A DNA stretch of 64,000 nt from Alistipes_A hominis (GTDB lineage Bacteria > Bacteroidota > Bacteroidia > Bacteroidales > Rikenellaceae), in contig NZ_JACOOK010000002.1 of NCBI RefSeq assembly GCF_014288115.1, positions 248,001 through 312,000 of the forward strand. Reading direction: 5' to 3'. Positions 39,116-46,661 of the stretch are shown piece by piece. The first letter of the stretch is position 1, and each line of letters starts with the position of its first letter. The notes below the pieces were generated by a model that was not told the DNA's origin, searched no databases, and saw only the letters and a list, made by a program, of their open reading frames with translations. The position numbers were made by a program, and so were the translations under genes.

Positions 39116-39121
39116 ATAAAG

Positions 39122-40486
39122 ATGGAAAAGGAATGCATAATCAGCAGATTGTCGGAATCGATTAAAACGACCAGCCGTATTGATAACGAACTTTTTACCG
39201 AATACAACGTAAAACGGGGACTTCGCAACGAAGATCATTCCGGAGTGCTGGTCGGGTTGACTAAAATCGGAAACGTGGTAGGTTACGAAAAATTGCCCGA
39301 AGGAGGACTCAAAGCGATCCCGGGACGGCTGATCTACCGCGGCATCGACGTCGAAGACCTGGTTCGGGGCATTCTGGCCGAAAAACGGTTCGGCTTCGAA
39401 GAAACCGCATTCCTATTGCTATCCGGCTACCTTCCCGACAAAGAAGAACTGGCCGCTTTCAGCAACATGGTGCACCAGTGCATGCCGCTGACCCAGAAGA
39501 CCAAAATGAACATCCTCGACCTGGAGGGCCAGAACATCATGAATATCCTGGCCCGCAGCGTATTGGAGATGTATACCTTCGACGAAAACCCCGACGACAC
39601 TTCGCGGAACAACCTGATGCGCCAGTCGGTGGACCTGATCTCGAAGTTCCCGACCATCATCGCTTACGCGTACAACATCATGCGCCACAGCAACCAGGGA
39701 CGTTCGCTGCACATTCGTTTCCCGAAAGAGAACCTTTCGGTCGCGGAGAATTTTCTGTACATGCTGAAAGGAGGTTATACCGCTCTGGATGCCCGGACGC
39801 TGGATCTGGCCCTCATGCTCCATGCCGAACACGGCGGCGGCAACAACTCCACGTTTACGGTCCGCGTGACCAGTTCGTCGGGCACCGATACCTACTCTTC
39901 GATCGCCGCGGCGATCGGGTCGCTGAAAGGGCCGCTGCACGGCGGAGCCAACCTCGCAGTCGTAAGCATGTTCAACCACCTGAAAGAAAATATCCGCAAC
40001 TGGAAAAGCGTCTCCGAAATAGACGACTACCTGCAGAAAATGCTACGCAAAGAGGTATACGACAAATGCGGGCTGATCTACGGCATCGGACATGCCGTTT
40101 ATACGATCTCCGACCCCCGCGCGCTGCTGCTGAAGGAGATGGCCCGCGATCTGGCCCGGGAGAAAGGCCGCGAAGAGGAGTTCGCTTTCCTCGAACTGCT
40201 CGAAGAGCGCGCCGTCGAAAACTTCATGAATTTCAAAGGAAACAAAGTAAATAAAAGAGTTTGCGCGAACGTCGACTTCTATTCCGGATTCGTTTACGAA
40301 ATGATCGGGCTCCCGAGCGAAGTCTTCACCCCGCTGTTCGCCATGAGCCGCATCACCGGATGGGCCGCGCACCGGATCGAAGAACTGAACTTCGACAGCA
40401 AACGGATCATTCGCCCGGCCTACCGGAACGTCGGACCCGAAAAGAAATTCATTCCGATGGAAAAAAGAGGGCAGGCAAAAGTCTAA
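39122..40486 (+). CDS. gltA: Citrate synthase
   Basis: A 454-residue protein with active-site regions LMLHAEHGGGNNSTF, KGPLHGGANLAVV, YGIGHAVYTISDPR and NVDFYSGFVYEM. It condenses oxaloacetate and acetyl-CoA to citrate. The N-terminal part up to about residue 50 is longer than in the short archaeal-type enzymes, and GLTKIGNVVGYEKL followed by GRLIYRGIDVEDL is typical of the Bacteroidetes/Clostridia branch. Preceded by a strong ribosome-binding site and followed by a terminator, so monocistronic. Confidence 0.96.
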   Translation: MEKECIISRLSESIKTTSRIDNELFTEYNVKRGLRNEDHSGVLVGLTKIGNVVGYEKLPEGGLKAIPGRLIYRGIDVEDLVRGILAEKRFGFEETAFLLLSGYLPDKEELAAFSNMVHQCMPLTQKTKMNILDLEGQNIMNILARSVLEMYTFDENPDDTSRNNLMRQSVDLISKFPTIIAYAYNIMRHSNQGRSLHIRFPKENLSVAENFLYMLKGGYTALDARTLDLALMLHAEHGGGNNSTFTVRVTSSSGTDTYSSIAAAIGSLKGPLHGGANLAVVSMFNHLKENIRNWKSVSEIDDYLQKMLRKEVYDKCGLIYGIGHAVYTISDPRALLLKEMARDLAREKGREEEFAFLELLEERAVENFMNFKGNKVNKRVCANVDFYSGFVYEMIGLPSEVFTPLFAMSRITGWAAHRIEELNFDSKRIIRPAYRNVGPEKKFIPMEKRGQAKV

Positions 40487-40512
40487 GCGCAAAAACCTCA
40501 CTCTGACAACCG

Positions 40513-40535
40513 AAAGCGGCCTGTCGGGCCGCTTT
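40513..40535 (+). terminator. Terminator of gltA
   Basis: A 9-bp stem (40513-40521 with 40527-40535) with a 5-base loop, followed by TTGCTTTT. Confidence 0.85.
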
Positions 40536-40636
40536 TTGCTTTTACGGCGGATCGGGCCGAAAGAAAAAGGGAAATCGTATAGGGCCGTACGAATGATTTT
40601 TATTAACTTCGCAACGGGTTTTGAACCTTCGCGTCT

Positions 40637-42304
40637 ATGAATCGAAAACAAGATTATACGGGTCGGAGCTTTCTGATCACCGTTTTTGTCATCCTCTTTC
40701 TGCTGGGCATATCCCGGATTCCGAAAGTCACCTTCGGCAAAACGACCTTGAAAAAGATCAATATCCTGTCCGATCTGATCCAGGACGAACACGAACCGAT
40801 TCCGGAAACCAATCTCTATTTCGACACTACCTTCCTGGCGGAAGGAGAAGCGCTCGAGGCCGAAGCACGGGCGGCGGCAGATTCGCAGGCAGAAAAACAA
40901 ACGGCACAGACGAACGCACGGACGGTTCAGGCAACGGTTCCCCATACCCGGGACGATTCCCGACACGAGTCATCCGCAGAGGTGCAGCGCGGCGACAGCG
41001 CGGCGGAGCAACCTCCCGCACCGGTCGTCGAACGGATCGGATTCCTCGAAGATTTCGGAACGGACGGCCCGTCGATGCTCCATTTCTACGACGCTCTGTT
41101 GAAAAAAGAGGGCAAACGCCCGGTACGGATCGCGGTGCTGGGCGATTCGTTCATCGAAGGAGATATCATCACGGCCGACATCCGGGAACAACTGCAAGAT
41201 CTGTACGGCGGCGGGGGCGTAGGATTCGTGCCGTTTTCGTCGCCGATCGCCCAGTTCCGGGGAACGGTGCGCCACACGTTCGACGGCTGGACGACGCTGG
41301 ACGTAAAAAACGCCCGGCAGGCCCCCGAAGAGTACCGAGATAAATTTTTCGTATCGGGCAGCCTGTGCATCCCCGACGAAAGCGCTTCGGTGCAAATGAA
41401 AGGCGTCATGTTCCGCAAGCACATCGACCGCGCGTCGGTCGCCCGGCTGATCTTTACGAACCGCGAACGAACGACGATCCATGTAACGATCAACGATACG
41501 ATCCATAAAGTCTACAACCCCGAACCGGGCCCGGAAGTCCAGCAGATCGACATCCACACCCCGATCCGTTCGCTCGAAGTCCGGATCGCCAATCCGGCGG
41601 GATTCATCGGTTACGGGATCGTTTTCGAAAACAAAAACGGCGTCAGTCTCGACAACTATTCGATCCGGGGCAACAGCGGACTAGCCCTGTTCGGAACCAA
41701 CGCCGCAGTCAACGCGCGAATCGGCGCCATGCGCGGGTACGACCTGATTATCCTGCAATACGGCCTGAACGTCATGTCGGCCGACGTCCTGCATTACGGC
41801 TCCTATGAAAAGGCTTTCATAAAGGTAATCAATTACATGAAACGCTGTTTCCCGAACAGCAGCATACTGGTCATGGGCGTCTGCGACCGCAGTACGCAAC
41901 GCGACGGGGAATTCGTCACGATGCCCGCCGTGCGGGGAATGATCGAAGCGCAGCGGAACGCCGCCCGGGAAACGGGCGTCGCATTCTGGAACACTTTCGA
42001 AGCGATGGGAGGCGAAAACAGCATGGTCGAGTTCGTCCGCAAGAACTGGGCGGCGAAAGACTACACCCACCTGGGTTACGCCGGCGGAAAATTCATCGCC
42101 GGGAAACTGGTCGGGAACTGGATGCAGGGAGTCGAAGCGGAGCAGCAGCGCCGGGACCGGATCGAAGAGGAACGCCGGAAAAACGAGATGCTGCATTACA
42201 ACCGGAACGATACGATCCCCGGAACCATCGAAACGGAGACGGAAACGGATTCAGACGCGGACGCAGATACGACCTTCACGACAAACGAATTCGCACAACC
42301 ATGA
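40637..42304 (+). CDS. Membrane-anchored SGNH-hydrolase protein (putative O-acetyl transferase/esterase partner)
   Basis: A 555-residue protein with one N-terminal membrane segment (about 12-30), an Ala/Gln-rich linker (70-130) and an SGNH-hydrolase domain. The nucleophile is Ser171 in VLGDSFIEGD and the Asp/His pair is D475/H478 in KDYTHLGY. The last about 60 residues are charged. A second SGNH gene overlaps it by 4 bp and an MBOAT acyltransferase follows. In known systems (PatA/PatB, AlgI/AlgJ/AlgX) such pairs move acetyl groups onto peptidoglycan or exopolysaccharide. Here the acceptor is unknown. It is preceded by an imperfect -7 box at 40605-40612. Confidence 0.8.
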   Translation: MNRKQDYTGRSFLITVFVILFLLGISRIPKVTFGKTTLKKINILSDLIQDEHEPIPETNLYFDTTFLAEGEALEAEARAAADSQAEKQTAQTNARTVQATVPHTRDDSRHESSAEVQRGDSAAEQPPAPVVERIGFLEDFGTDGPSMLHFYDALLKKEGKRPVRIAVLGDSFIEGDIITADIREQLQDLYGGGGVGFVPFSSPIAQFRGTVRHTFDGWTTLDVKNARQAPEEYRDKFFVSGSLCIPDESASVQMKGVMFRKHIDRASVARLIFTNRERTTIHVTINDTIHKVYNPEPGPEVQQIDIHTPIRSLEVRIANPAGFIGYGIVFENKNGVSLDNYSIRGNSGLALFGTNAAVNARIGAMRGYDLIILQYGLNVMSADVLHYGSYEKAFIKVINYMKRCFPNSSILVMGVCDRSTQRDGEFVTMPAVRGMIEAQRNAARETGVAFWNTFEAMGGENSMVEFVRKNWAAKDYTHLGYAGGKFIAGKLVGNWMQGVEAEQQRRDRIEEERRKNEMLHYNRNDTIPGTIETETETDSDADADTTFTTNEFAQP

Positions 42305-43575
42305 TCTTCAAAGGAATACCATACCTGCAAACAATCCTGACTTTGCTGCTGTGCGGCACGGCGTTTACCGCGCGCGCGCAGGCGGATTCCGCCGAGCCGG
42401 CCGACTCTTGTTATCCGGAAATCATCTGTCCCGACTCGAACCGCCTCGGCGGTAACGTCGCAGCGCTCGAACCCCTTTTCCAAAAACTGGAGGCACTCGA
42501 AAAAAAGGATACGACAGCCGTGATCTCGATCCTGCAAATCGGCGATTCGCATATCCAGGCCGGATTTTTCCCCAACGAAGTGCGTGAAAACCTCCAACGC
42601 GAATTCGGCAATGCGGGGCGCGGCCTGATCGTCCCGCTGAAGCTGGCCGGAACGAACGAACCGCCGGATTACGCGATCACCTCGCCGAACAGTTGGAACC
42701 GCAGCAACTGCATCACGCGCGCCGCAACCGAAGAACCGGGCATGTCGGGCATGTCGATCGTTACCTACGACCGCCATATCGAACTGGATATCAAAACCAA
42801 GGAACCGTTCGACCGCATCTGGGCATTCCACCACCGCGAAGCGCCGCTGCTCACGGTTCCCGATTCGCTGTCCGACGGGATTTGCTGTCCCGCCCTAGAC
42901 AACGACGAAATGACGCTGATCCCGCTGAGCCGGCCGGTCGAACAGATCAGGTTGTGCGCTTCGGTCGCGGACTCGTCGTTCGCCCATTCGGCTTTTTACG
43001 GTTTTTCCCTCGAAAACGGTCGCAGCGGAGTCCTGTACCACAGTTTCGGCATCAACGGCAACACCTACGCCGCCATTAACCGCAACCCGCAGATCGTCCG
43101 CCAGGCATCTGGACTGTGCCCCGATCTGGTAATCGTCTCGCTCGGCACGAACGACAGCTACGGCGCGTCTTTCGATCCGGCCGACGCGGACGTTCAGATC
43201 ACCCGGCTGATCGACTCGATCCGCCGGAACATGCCCGCTTCCGTTCTGCTGCTGACCACTCCGATGGAACACTGCAGACGGATACGTTCCAAAGGCCGCA
43301 CCTACCGGAAACCCAACCCGAACGCCTGCGCCATGCGGGAATGCATTCTGCGGCAGGCGGCGCTGTACCGGCTGCCGGTCTGGGATTTCTACGCGGCAGC
43401 GGGCGGCGACGGAGCAATGGGCCGATGGGCCGATCTCGGAATAGCCAACGCCGACCGGGTGCACCTTTCGCGCGAAGGATACCGGCTGCAGGGAAAACTT
43501 TTCTACGACGCGATCATGAAAGCCTACGACCACTACCGCAAACATAACGGAGAACTCAAGATTCTGCTGAATTGA
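42301..43575 (+). CDS. Secreted SGNH/GDSL-hydrolase protein, second member of pair
   Basis: A 424-residue protein with a signal peptide (residues 1-26, ending ARAQ) and an SGNH domain: Ser83 in IGDSHIQAG, an Asn/oxyanion block in VIVSLGTNDSYG, and Asp385/His388 in NADRVHLS. The ATG overlaps the preceding stop by 4 bases (ATGA), so translation is coupled. Two different SGNH proteins beside one MBOAT protein suggest transfer and removal, or two-step transfer, of acyl groups on a periplasmic glycan. Exact roles are not readable. Confidence 0.8.
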   Translation: MIFKGIPYLQTILTLLLCGTAFTARAQADSAEPADSCYPEIICPDSNRLGGNVAALEPLFQKLEALEKKDTTAVISILQIGDSHIQAGFFPNEVRENLQREFGNAGRGLIVPLKLAGTNEPPDYAITSPNSWNRSNCITRAATEEPGMSGMSIVTYDRHIELDIKTKEPFDRIWAFHHREAPLLTVPDSLSDGICCPALDNDEMTLIPLSRPVEQIRLCASVADSSFAHSAFYGFSLENGRSGVLYHSFGINGNTYAAINRNPQIVRQASGLCPDLVIVSLGTNDSYGASFDPADADVQITRLIDSIRRNMPASVLLLTTPMEHCRRIRSKGRTYRKPNPNACAMRECILRQAALYRLPVWDFYAAAGGDGAMGRWADLGIANADRVHLSREGYRLQGKLFYDAIMKAYDHYRKHNGELKILLN

Positions 43576-43671
43576 TCCGCTCCCGAATCTTCGTTCCCGT
43601 CCGAATCCGGAAAACGATCGAAAAACTTTTCGTATTTCTTCCGCTCCGGTAGCGGTCGTAGAAAATAATAT

Positions 43672-43679
43672 TAAATTTG
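43672..43679 (+). promoter_or_regulatory. -7 element (TAAATTTG) for the MBOAT gene
   Basis: Perfect TAnnTTTG, 45 bases before the ATG at 43725. It makes the in-frame ATG-like start at 43677 impossible, since that lies within the box. Confidence 0.6.
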
Positions 43680-43724
43680 CCCGCCGTTACCCGATGTTCC
43701 GGCGACCCAGAAAAAATCAGATAT

Positions 43725-45224
43725 ATGCCCGATGTTTCGTCCGTTTGCGACAAAATAACGGAAATACTCAGTTACGATCCGCTGCACCCGATCCTGTTTT
43801 CCAGCGGGCTGTTTCTGTTCCTGTTCGCCGGCTTCGCCTTTTTCTACCAATTCATGCGGCGGGCGGTCATGCTGCGGATGATCTATGTCGTGCTGTTTTC
43901 GCTCTATTTCTATTACAAAACCAGCGGACTGTTCCTGTTCCTGCTGGTCGGCATGTCGGTCTCGGACTACGTCATCGGCCGCTTCCTGTGTGCCGCCCGG
44001 AAGCAATCGCTGCGCAAATGGCTCGTAGCGCTGAGCCTTACGATCGACATCGGCGTGCTGTGCTATTTCAAATACACGAACTTTTTCATCGGCCTGCTCA
44101 ACGACGTTTCGGGACGCGACTGGCTCGATTTCCAAAACATTTTCCTGCCCGTAGGAATCTCGTTTTTCACGTTCCAGTCAATCAGCTACATCATCGACCT
44201 GTACAAACGGCGGATCGATCCGGCCGACCAGTGGATCGACTACCTGTTCTATCTGTCGTTCTTCCCGCAACTGGTAGCCGGCCCGATTGTCAAAGCGAGG
44301 GATTTCATGCCGCAAATCCGCCAGAAGCCGATCGTCGTAACGCGCGAAATGTTCGGCATGGGAATCTTCCTGATCATATCGGGTCTTTTCAAAAAAGCCA
44401 TTATTTCGGACTACATCAGTTTGAATTTCGTCGACCGCATATTCGACAACCCGCTCCTATACAGCGGGTTCGAGAATTTGATGGGCGTATACGGCTACGC
44501 CCTGCAAATCTACTGCGACTTCTCGGGCTATTCGGACATGGCGATCGGACTGGCGCTGCTGCTGGGTTTCCGCTTCCCGAAGAACTTCGACTCGCCGTAT
44601 AAATCGGCTACGATCACCGAATTCTGGCGCAGGTGGCACATTTCGCTGTCGAGCTGGTTGAAAGATTACCTTTACATTTCGCTGGGCGGCAACCGCAAGG
44701 GAAAAGCCCGCACCTACCTGAACCTGTTCCTGACGATGCTGATCGGCGGGCTGTGGCACGGCGCGGCGATCCGTTTCGTACTGTGGGGCGCATGGCACGG
44801 CGCGGCGCTGGCCGTGCACAAATGGACGGTGAACCGCTTCCCTTCGTTCAAAAAGACGGGCGCGGACATGGTTCCCTGGCGACGGGTAATCGGTATCATC
44901 GTCACGTTCCACGTCGTCTGTTTCGGCTGGATCATGTTCCGCGCACAGGACATGCACAGCGTCACGCTGATAACATCCCAGATATTCAACCATTTCAATG
45001 CCGCGCTGATCCCGCAGGTGGTTTCCGGTTACGGAACGATCTTCGGACTGATGGCCGTCGGGTTCCTGCTGCACCTGCTGCCCGAAGCGGCCGAAACCTG
45101 GGGAAAAAGGGTCGTTACCGCCGCCCCCGTACTGGCGCAGGCCGTCATCATCACCGTCCTGATCTGGGGAATCATGCAGATCAAATCGTCCGAAATCCAA
45201 CCGTTCATCTACTTCCAATTTTAG
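43725..45224 (+). CDS. MBOAT-family O-acyltransferase (AlgI/PatA-like)
   Basis: A 499-residue polytopic membrane protein. Motifs include NIFLPVGISFFTFQSISYII, YCDFSGYSDMAIG, FWRRWHISLSSWLKDYLYI and GLWHGAAIRFVLWGAWHG with the conserved His near residue 345. These define the AlgI/DltB/PatA branch, which moves acyl groups across the inner membrane to extracytoplasmic glycans. It lies directly after two SGNH genes (149-bp gap with its own -7 element). The start at 43725 is chosen from the promoter position. Confidence 0.93.
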   Translation: MPDVSSVCDKITEILSYDPLHPILFSSGLFLFLFAGFAFFYQFMRRAVMLRMIYVVLFSLYFYYKTSGLFLFLLVGMSVSDYVIGRFLCAARKQSLRKWLVALSLTIDIGVLCYFKYTNFFIGLLNDVSGRDWLDFQNIFLPVGISFFTFQSISYIIDLYKRRIDPADQWIDYLFYLSFFPQLVAGPIVKARDFMPQIRQKPIVVTREMFGMGIFLIISGLFKKAIISDYISLNFVDRIFDNPLLYSGFENLMGVYGYALQIYCDFSGYSDMAIGLALLLGFRFPKNFDSPYKSATITEFWRRWHISLSSWLKDYLYISLGGNRKGKARTYLNLFLTMLIGGLWHGAAIRFVLWGAWHGAALAVHKWTVNRFPSFKKTGADMVPWRRVIGIIVTFHVVCFGWIMFRAQDMHSVTLITSQIFNHFNAALIPQVVSGYGTIFGLMAVGFLLHLLPEAAETWGKRVVTAAPVLAQAVIITVLIWGIMQIKSSEIQPFIYFQF

Positions 45225-45242
45225 GGTTTCCGCACCGGATGT

Positions 45243-45273
45243 TTGACCGGAACGGATTTTAATCGTATTTTTG
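45243..45273 (+). promoter_or_regulatory. Promoter of the PAP2 gene
   Basis: TTG at 45243-45245, a 20-base spacer, and TATTTTTG at 45266-45273 form a complete Bacteroidetes promoter 23 bases before the start. Confidence 0.75.
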
Positions 45274-45295
45274 GGGATCAAAACGATCCGCACCT

Positions 45296-45898
45296 ATGGT
45301 TTGGCAATCCCTTCTGGATATCGACAAGCAACTGCTGCTGGCCCTCAACGGGGACGGCGGAGCGGGCTGGGATACTTTTTTTTACATCGTTTCGGCCCGG
45401 CTGACCTGGGTTCCGCTTTATGCGGCGATCCTGTACGCGGTCTGGAAACAGTGGGGCTGGCGCCGCCTGCTGTGGGTAGCGGTCGTGCTCGGCCTGTGCG
45501 TCGGAGCGGCCGACCAGATCTGCAATTTCTTCAAACACTTCACGCCGAAATTCCGGCCGACCCATACGCCCGACATCGAAGCCTTCGTCCATACCGTGCG
45601 GGGTTACCGCGGCGGACTGTACGGCACGGTATCGGCCCATGCGGCGATCAGCTTCGCGATCGCGCTGTTCACCGCCCGGCTGTTCCGAAAAAGGTGGTAT
45701 ACGGTCGCTATCTTCGGATGGGCGCTGCTGCTCGCTTACAGCCGCATTTACCTCGGCGTCCATTACCCGATGGACATTCTGCTGGGGACGGCTCTCGGCC
45801 TCGGTCTCGGAGCCGGCGCGTTCGCGCTGTTCGGCCGGCTAATGAAACGGGTCGAAACGCCCCCGGAACGAACCGAAAACATTTCTTCCGATAAATGA
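45296..45898 (+). CDS. PAP2-family membrane phosphatase
   Basis: A 200-residue protein with about five membrane segments. The three phosphatase motifs are KHFTPKFRP (Lys80, Arg87), SAHA (Ser113, His115) and SRIYLGVHYPMD (Arg150, His156, Asp160). Such enzymes remove phosphate from lipid substrates such as undecaprenyl pyrophosphate, lipid A or phosphatidate on the outer face of the inner membrane. The following methyltransferase-like gene overlaps it by 4 bases, so the two are probably co-translated. Substrate open. Confidence 0.9.
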   Translation: MVWQSLLDIDKQLLLALNGDGGAGWDTFFYIVSARLTWVPLYAAILYAVWKQWGWRRLLWVAVVLGLCVGAADQICNFFKHFTPKFRPTHTPDIEAFVHTVRGYRGGLYGTVSAHAAISFAIALFTARLFRKRWYTVAIFGWALLLAYSRIYLGVHYPMDILLGTALGLGLGAGAFALFGRLMKRVETPPERTENISSDK

Positions 45899-46611
45899 CG
45901 CTTTCAGAACGATACACCATTTTCCGTTACCGCCTCTGGCGTGCGCGGCGAAAACTGCCGCTGGTGCTGATCCCCGCCGGATGGATCGCCCTGTGGATCG
46001 CAGTGCCGTTCTCCGTTTACGACGGAATCGTCTATGCGGCGCTCTGCATCGCCTGCTCGCTGTGGGGATTCCTGATCCGCGCCCGCGCGCTCGGAACATC
46101 GGCTCCGCTGGCGCGAAAAAATGCCGAAACGGCCGAAAACGGCCCTGCCGTCTTCCCGACCGAGGGCATCTATGCCCGAATGCGGTATCCGCTCTATACG
46201 GGCAACTTTCTGGTCTGGTTCGGCTTTATCCTGTTCGTGGGCGTCAACTGGTTTATCGTCGCCGCGACAGCCGCATACGTCGCCTGCTACCTGATCGTCC
46301 TGAGCCGCGAAGAGGAACTGATGTTGCACAAGTACGGCGAAGATTTCCGCATCTGGTGCAAACAGACCCCCGCGCTGATCCCGAACCGCAGAGGCAAACG
46401 GTACCGGACGCGAAAATTCTCGTTTCTGGCCATTCTGCGCGGCGATTTCCGTAATTTCTGGGGAATGGCACTGCTATTCCTGCTGACGGCCATTCTGAAA
46501 CGGCGCATGATTACCTTTTCGTGGAACGATTCGTGGCAGATAGCGTTGGCCGCCGCCGCCGCGTTGCTGCTGTTTCTGGTCGGAAGCCTGATCCGCCGGA
46601 AAAAATTTTAA
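45895..46611 (+). CDS. Isoprenylcysteine methyltransferase (ICMT/PEMT)-like membrane protein
   Basis: A 238-residue protein with about five to six membrane segments. The block GIYARMRYPLYTGNFLVWFG followed by EEELMLHKYGEDFRIW is the AdoMet-binding C-terminal signature of ICMT/PEMT-type membrane methyltransferases. The substrate is probably a lipid or lipid-linked group, given the coupled PAP2 phosphatase (ATGA overlap). Bacteria do not prenylate proteins in the eukaryotic way, so the name is only structural. Confidence 0.78.
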   Translation: MTLSERYTIFRYRLWRARRKLPLVLIPAGWIALWIAVPFSVYDGIVYAALCIACSLWGFLIRARALGTSAPLARKNAETAENGPAVFPTEGIYARMRYPLYTGNFLVWFGFILFVGVNWFIVAATAAYVACYLIVLSREEELMLHKYGEDFRIWCKQTPALIPNRRGKRYRTRKFSFLAILRGDFRNFWGMALLFLLTAILKRRMITFSWNDSWQIALAAAAALLLFLVGSLIRRKKF

Positions 46612-46628
46612 TATCTTACACATATCTT

Positions 46629-46636
46629 TATATTTG
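46629..46636 (+). promoter_or_regulatory. -7 element (TATATTTG) for the second GH106-like gene
   Basis: Perfect TAnnTTTG, 26 bases before the ATG at 46662. No TTG at the expected distance. Confidence 0.6.
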
Positions 46637-46661
46637 TAAGCGTTCGTTAATCATTCTGCAA

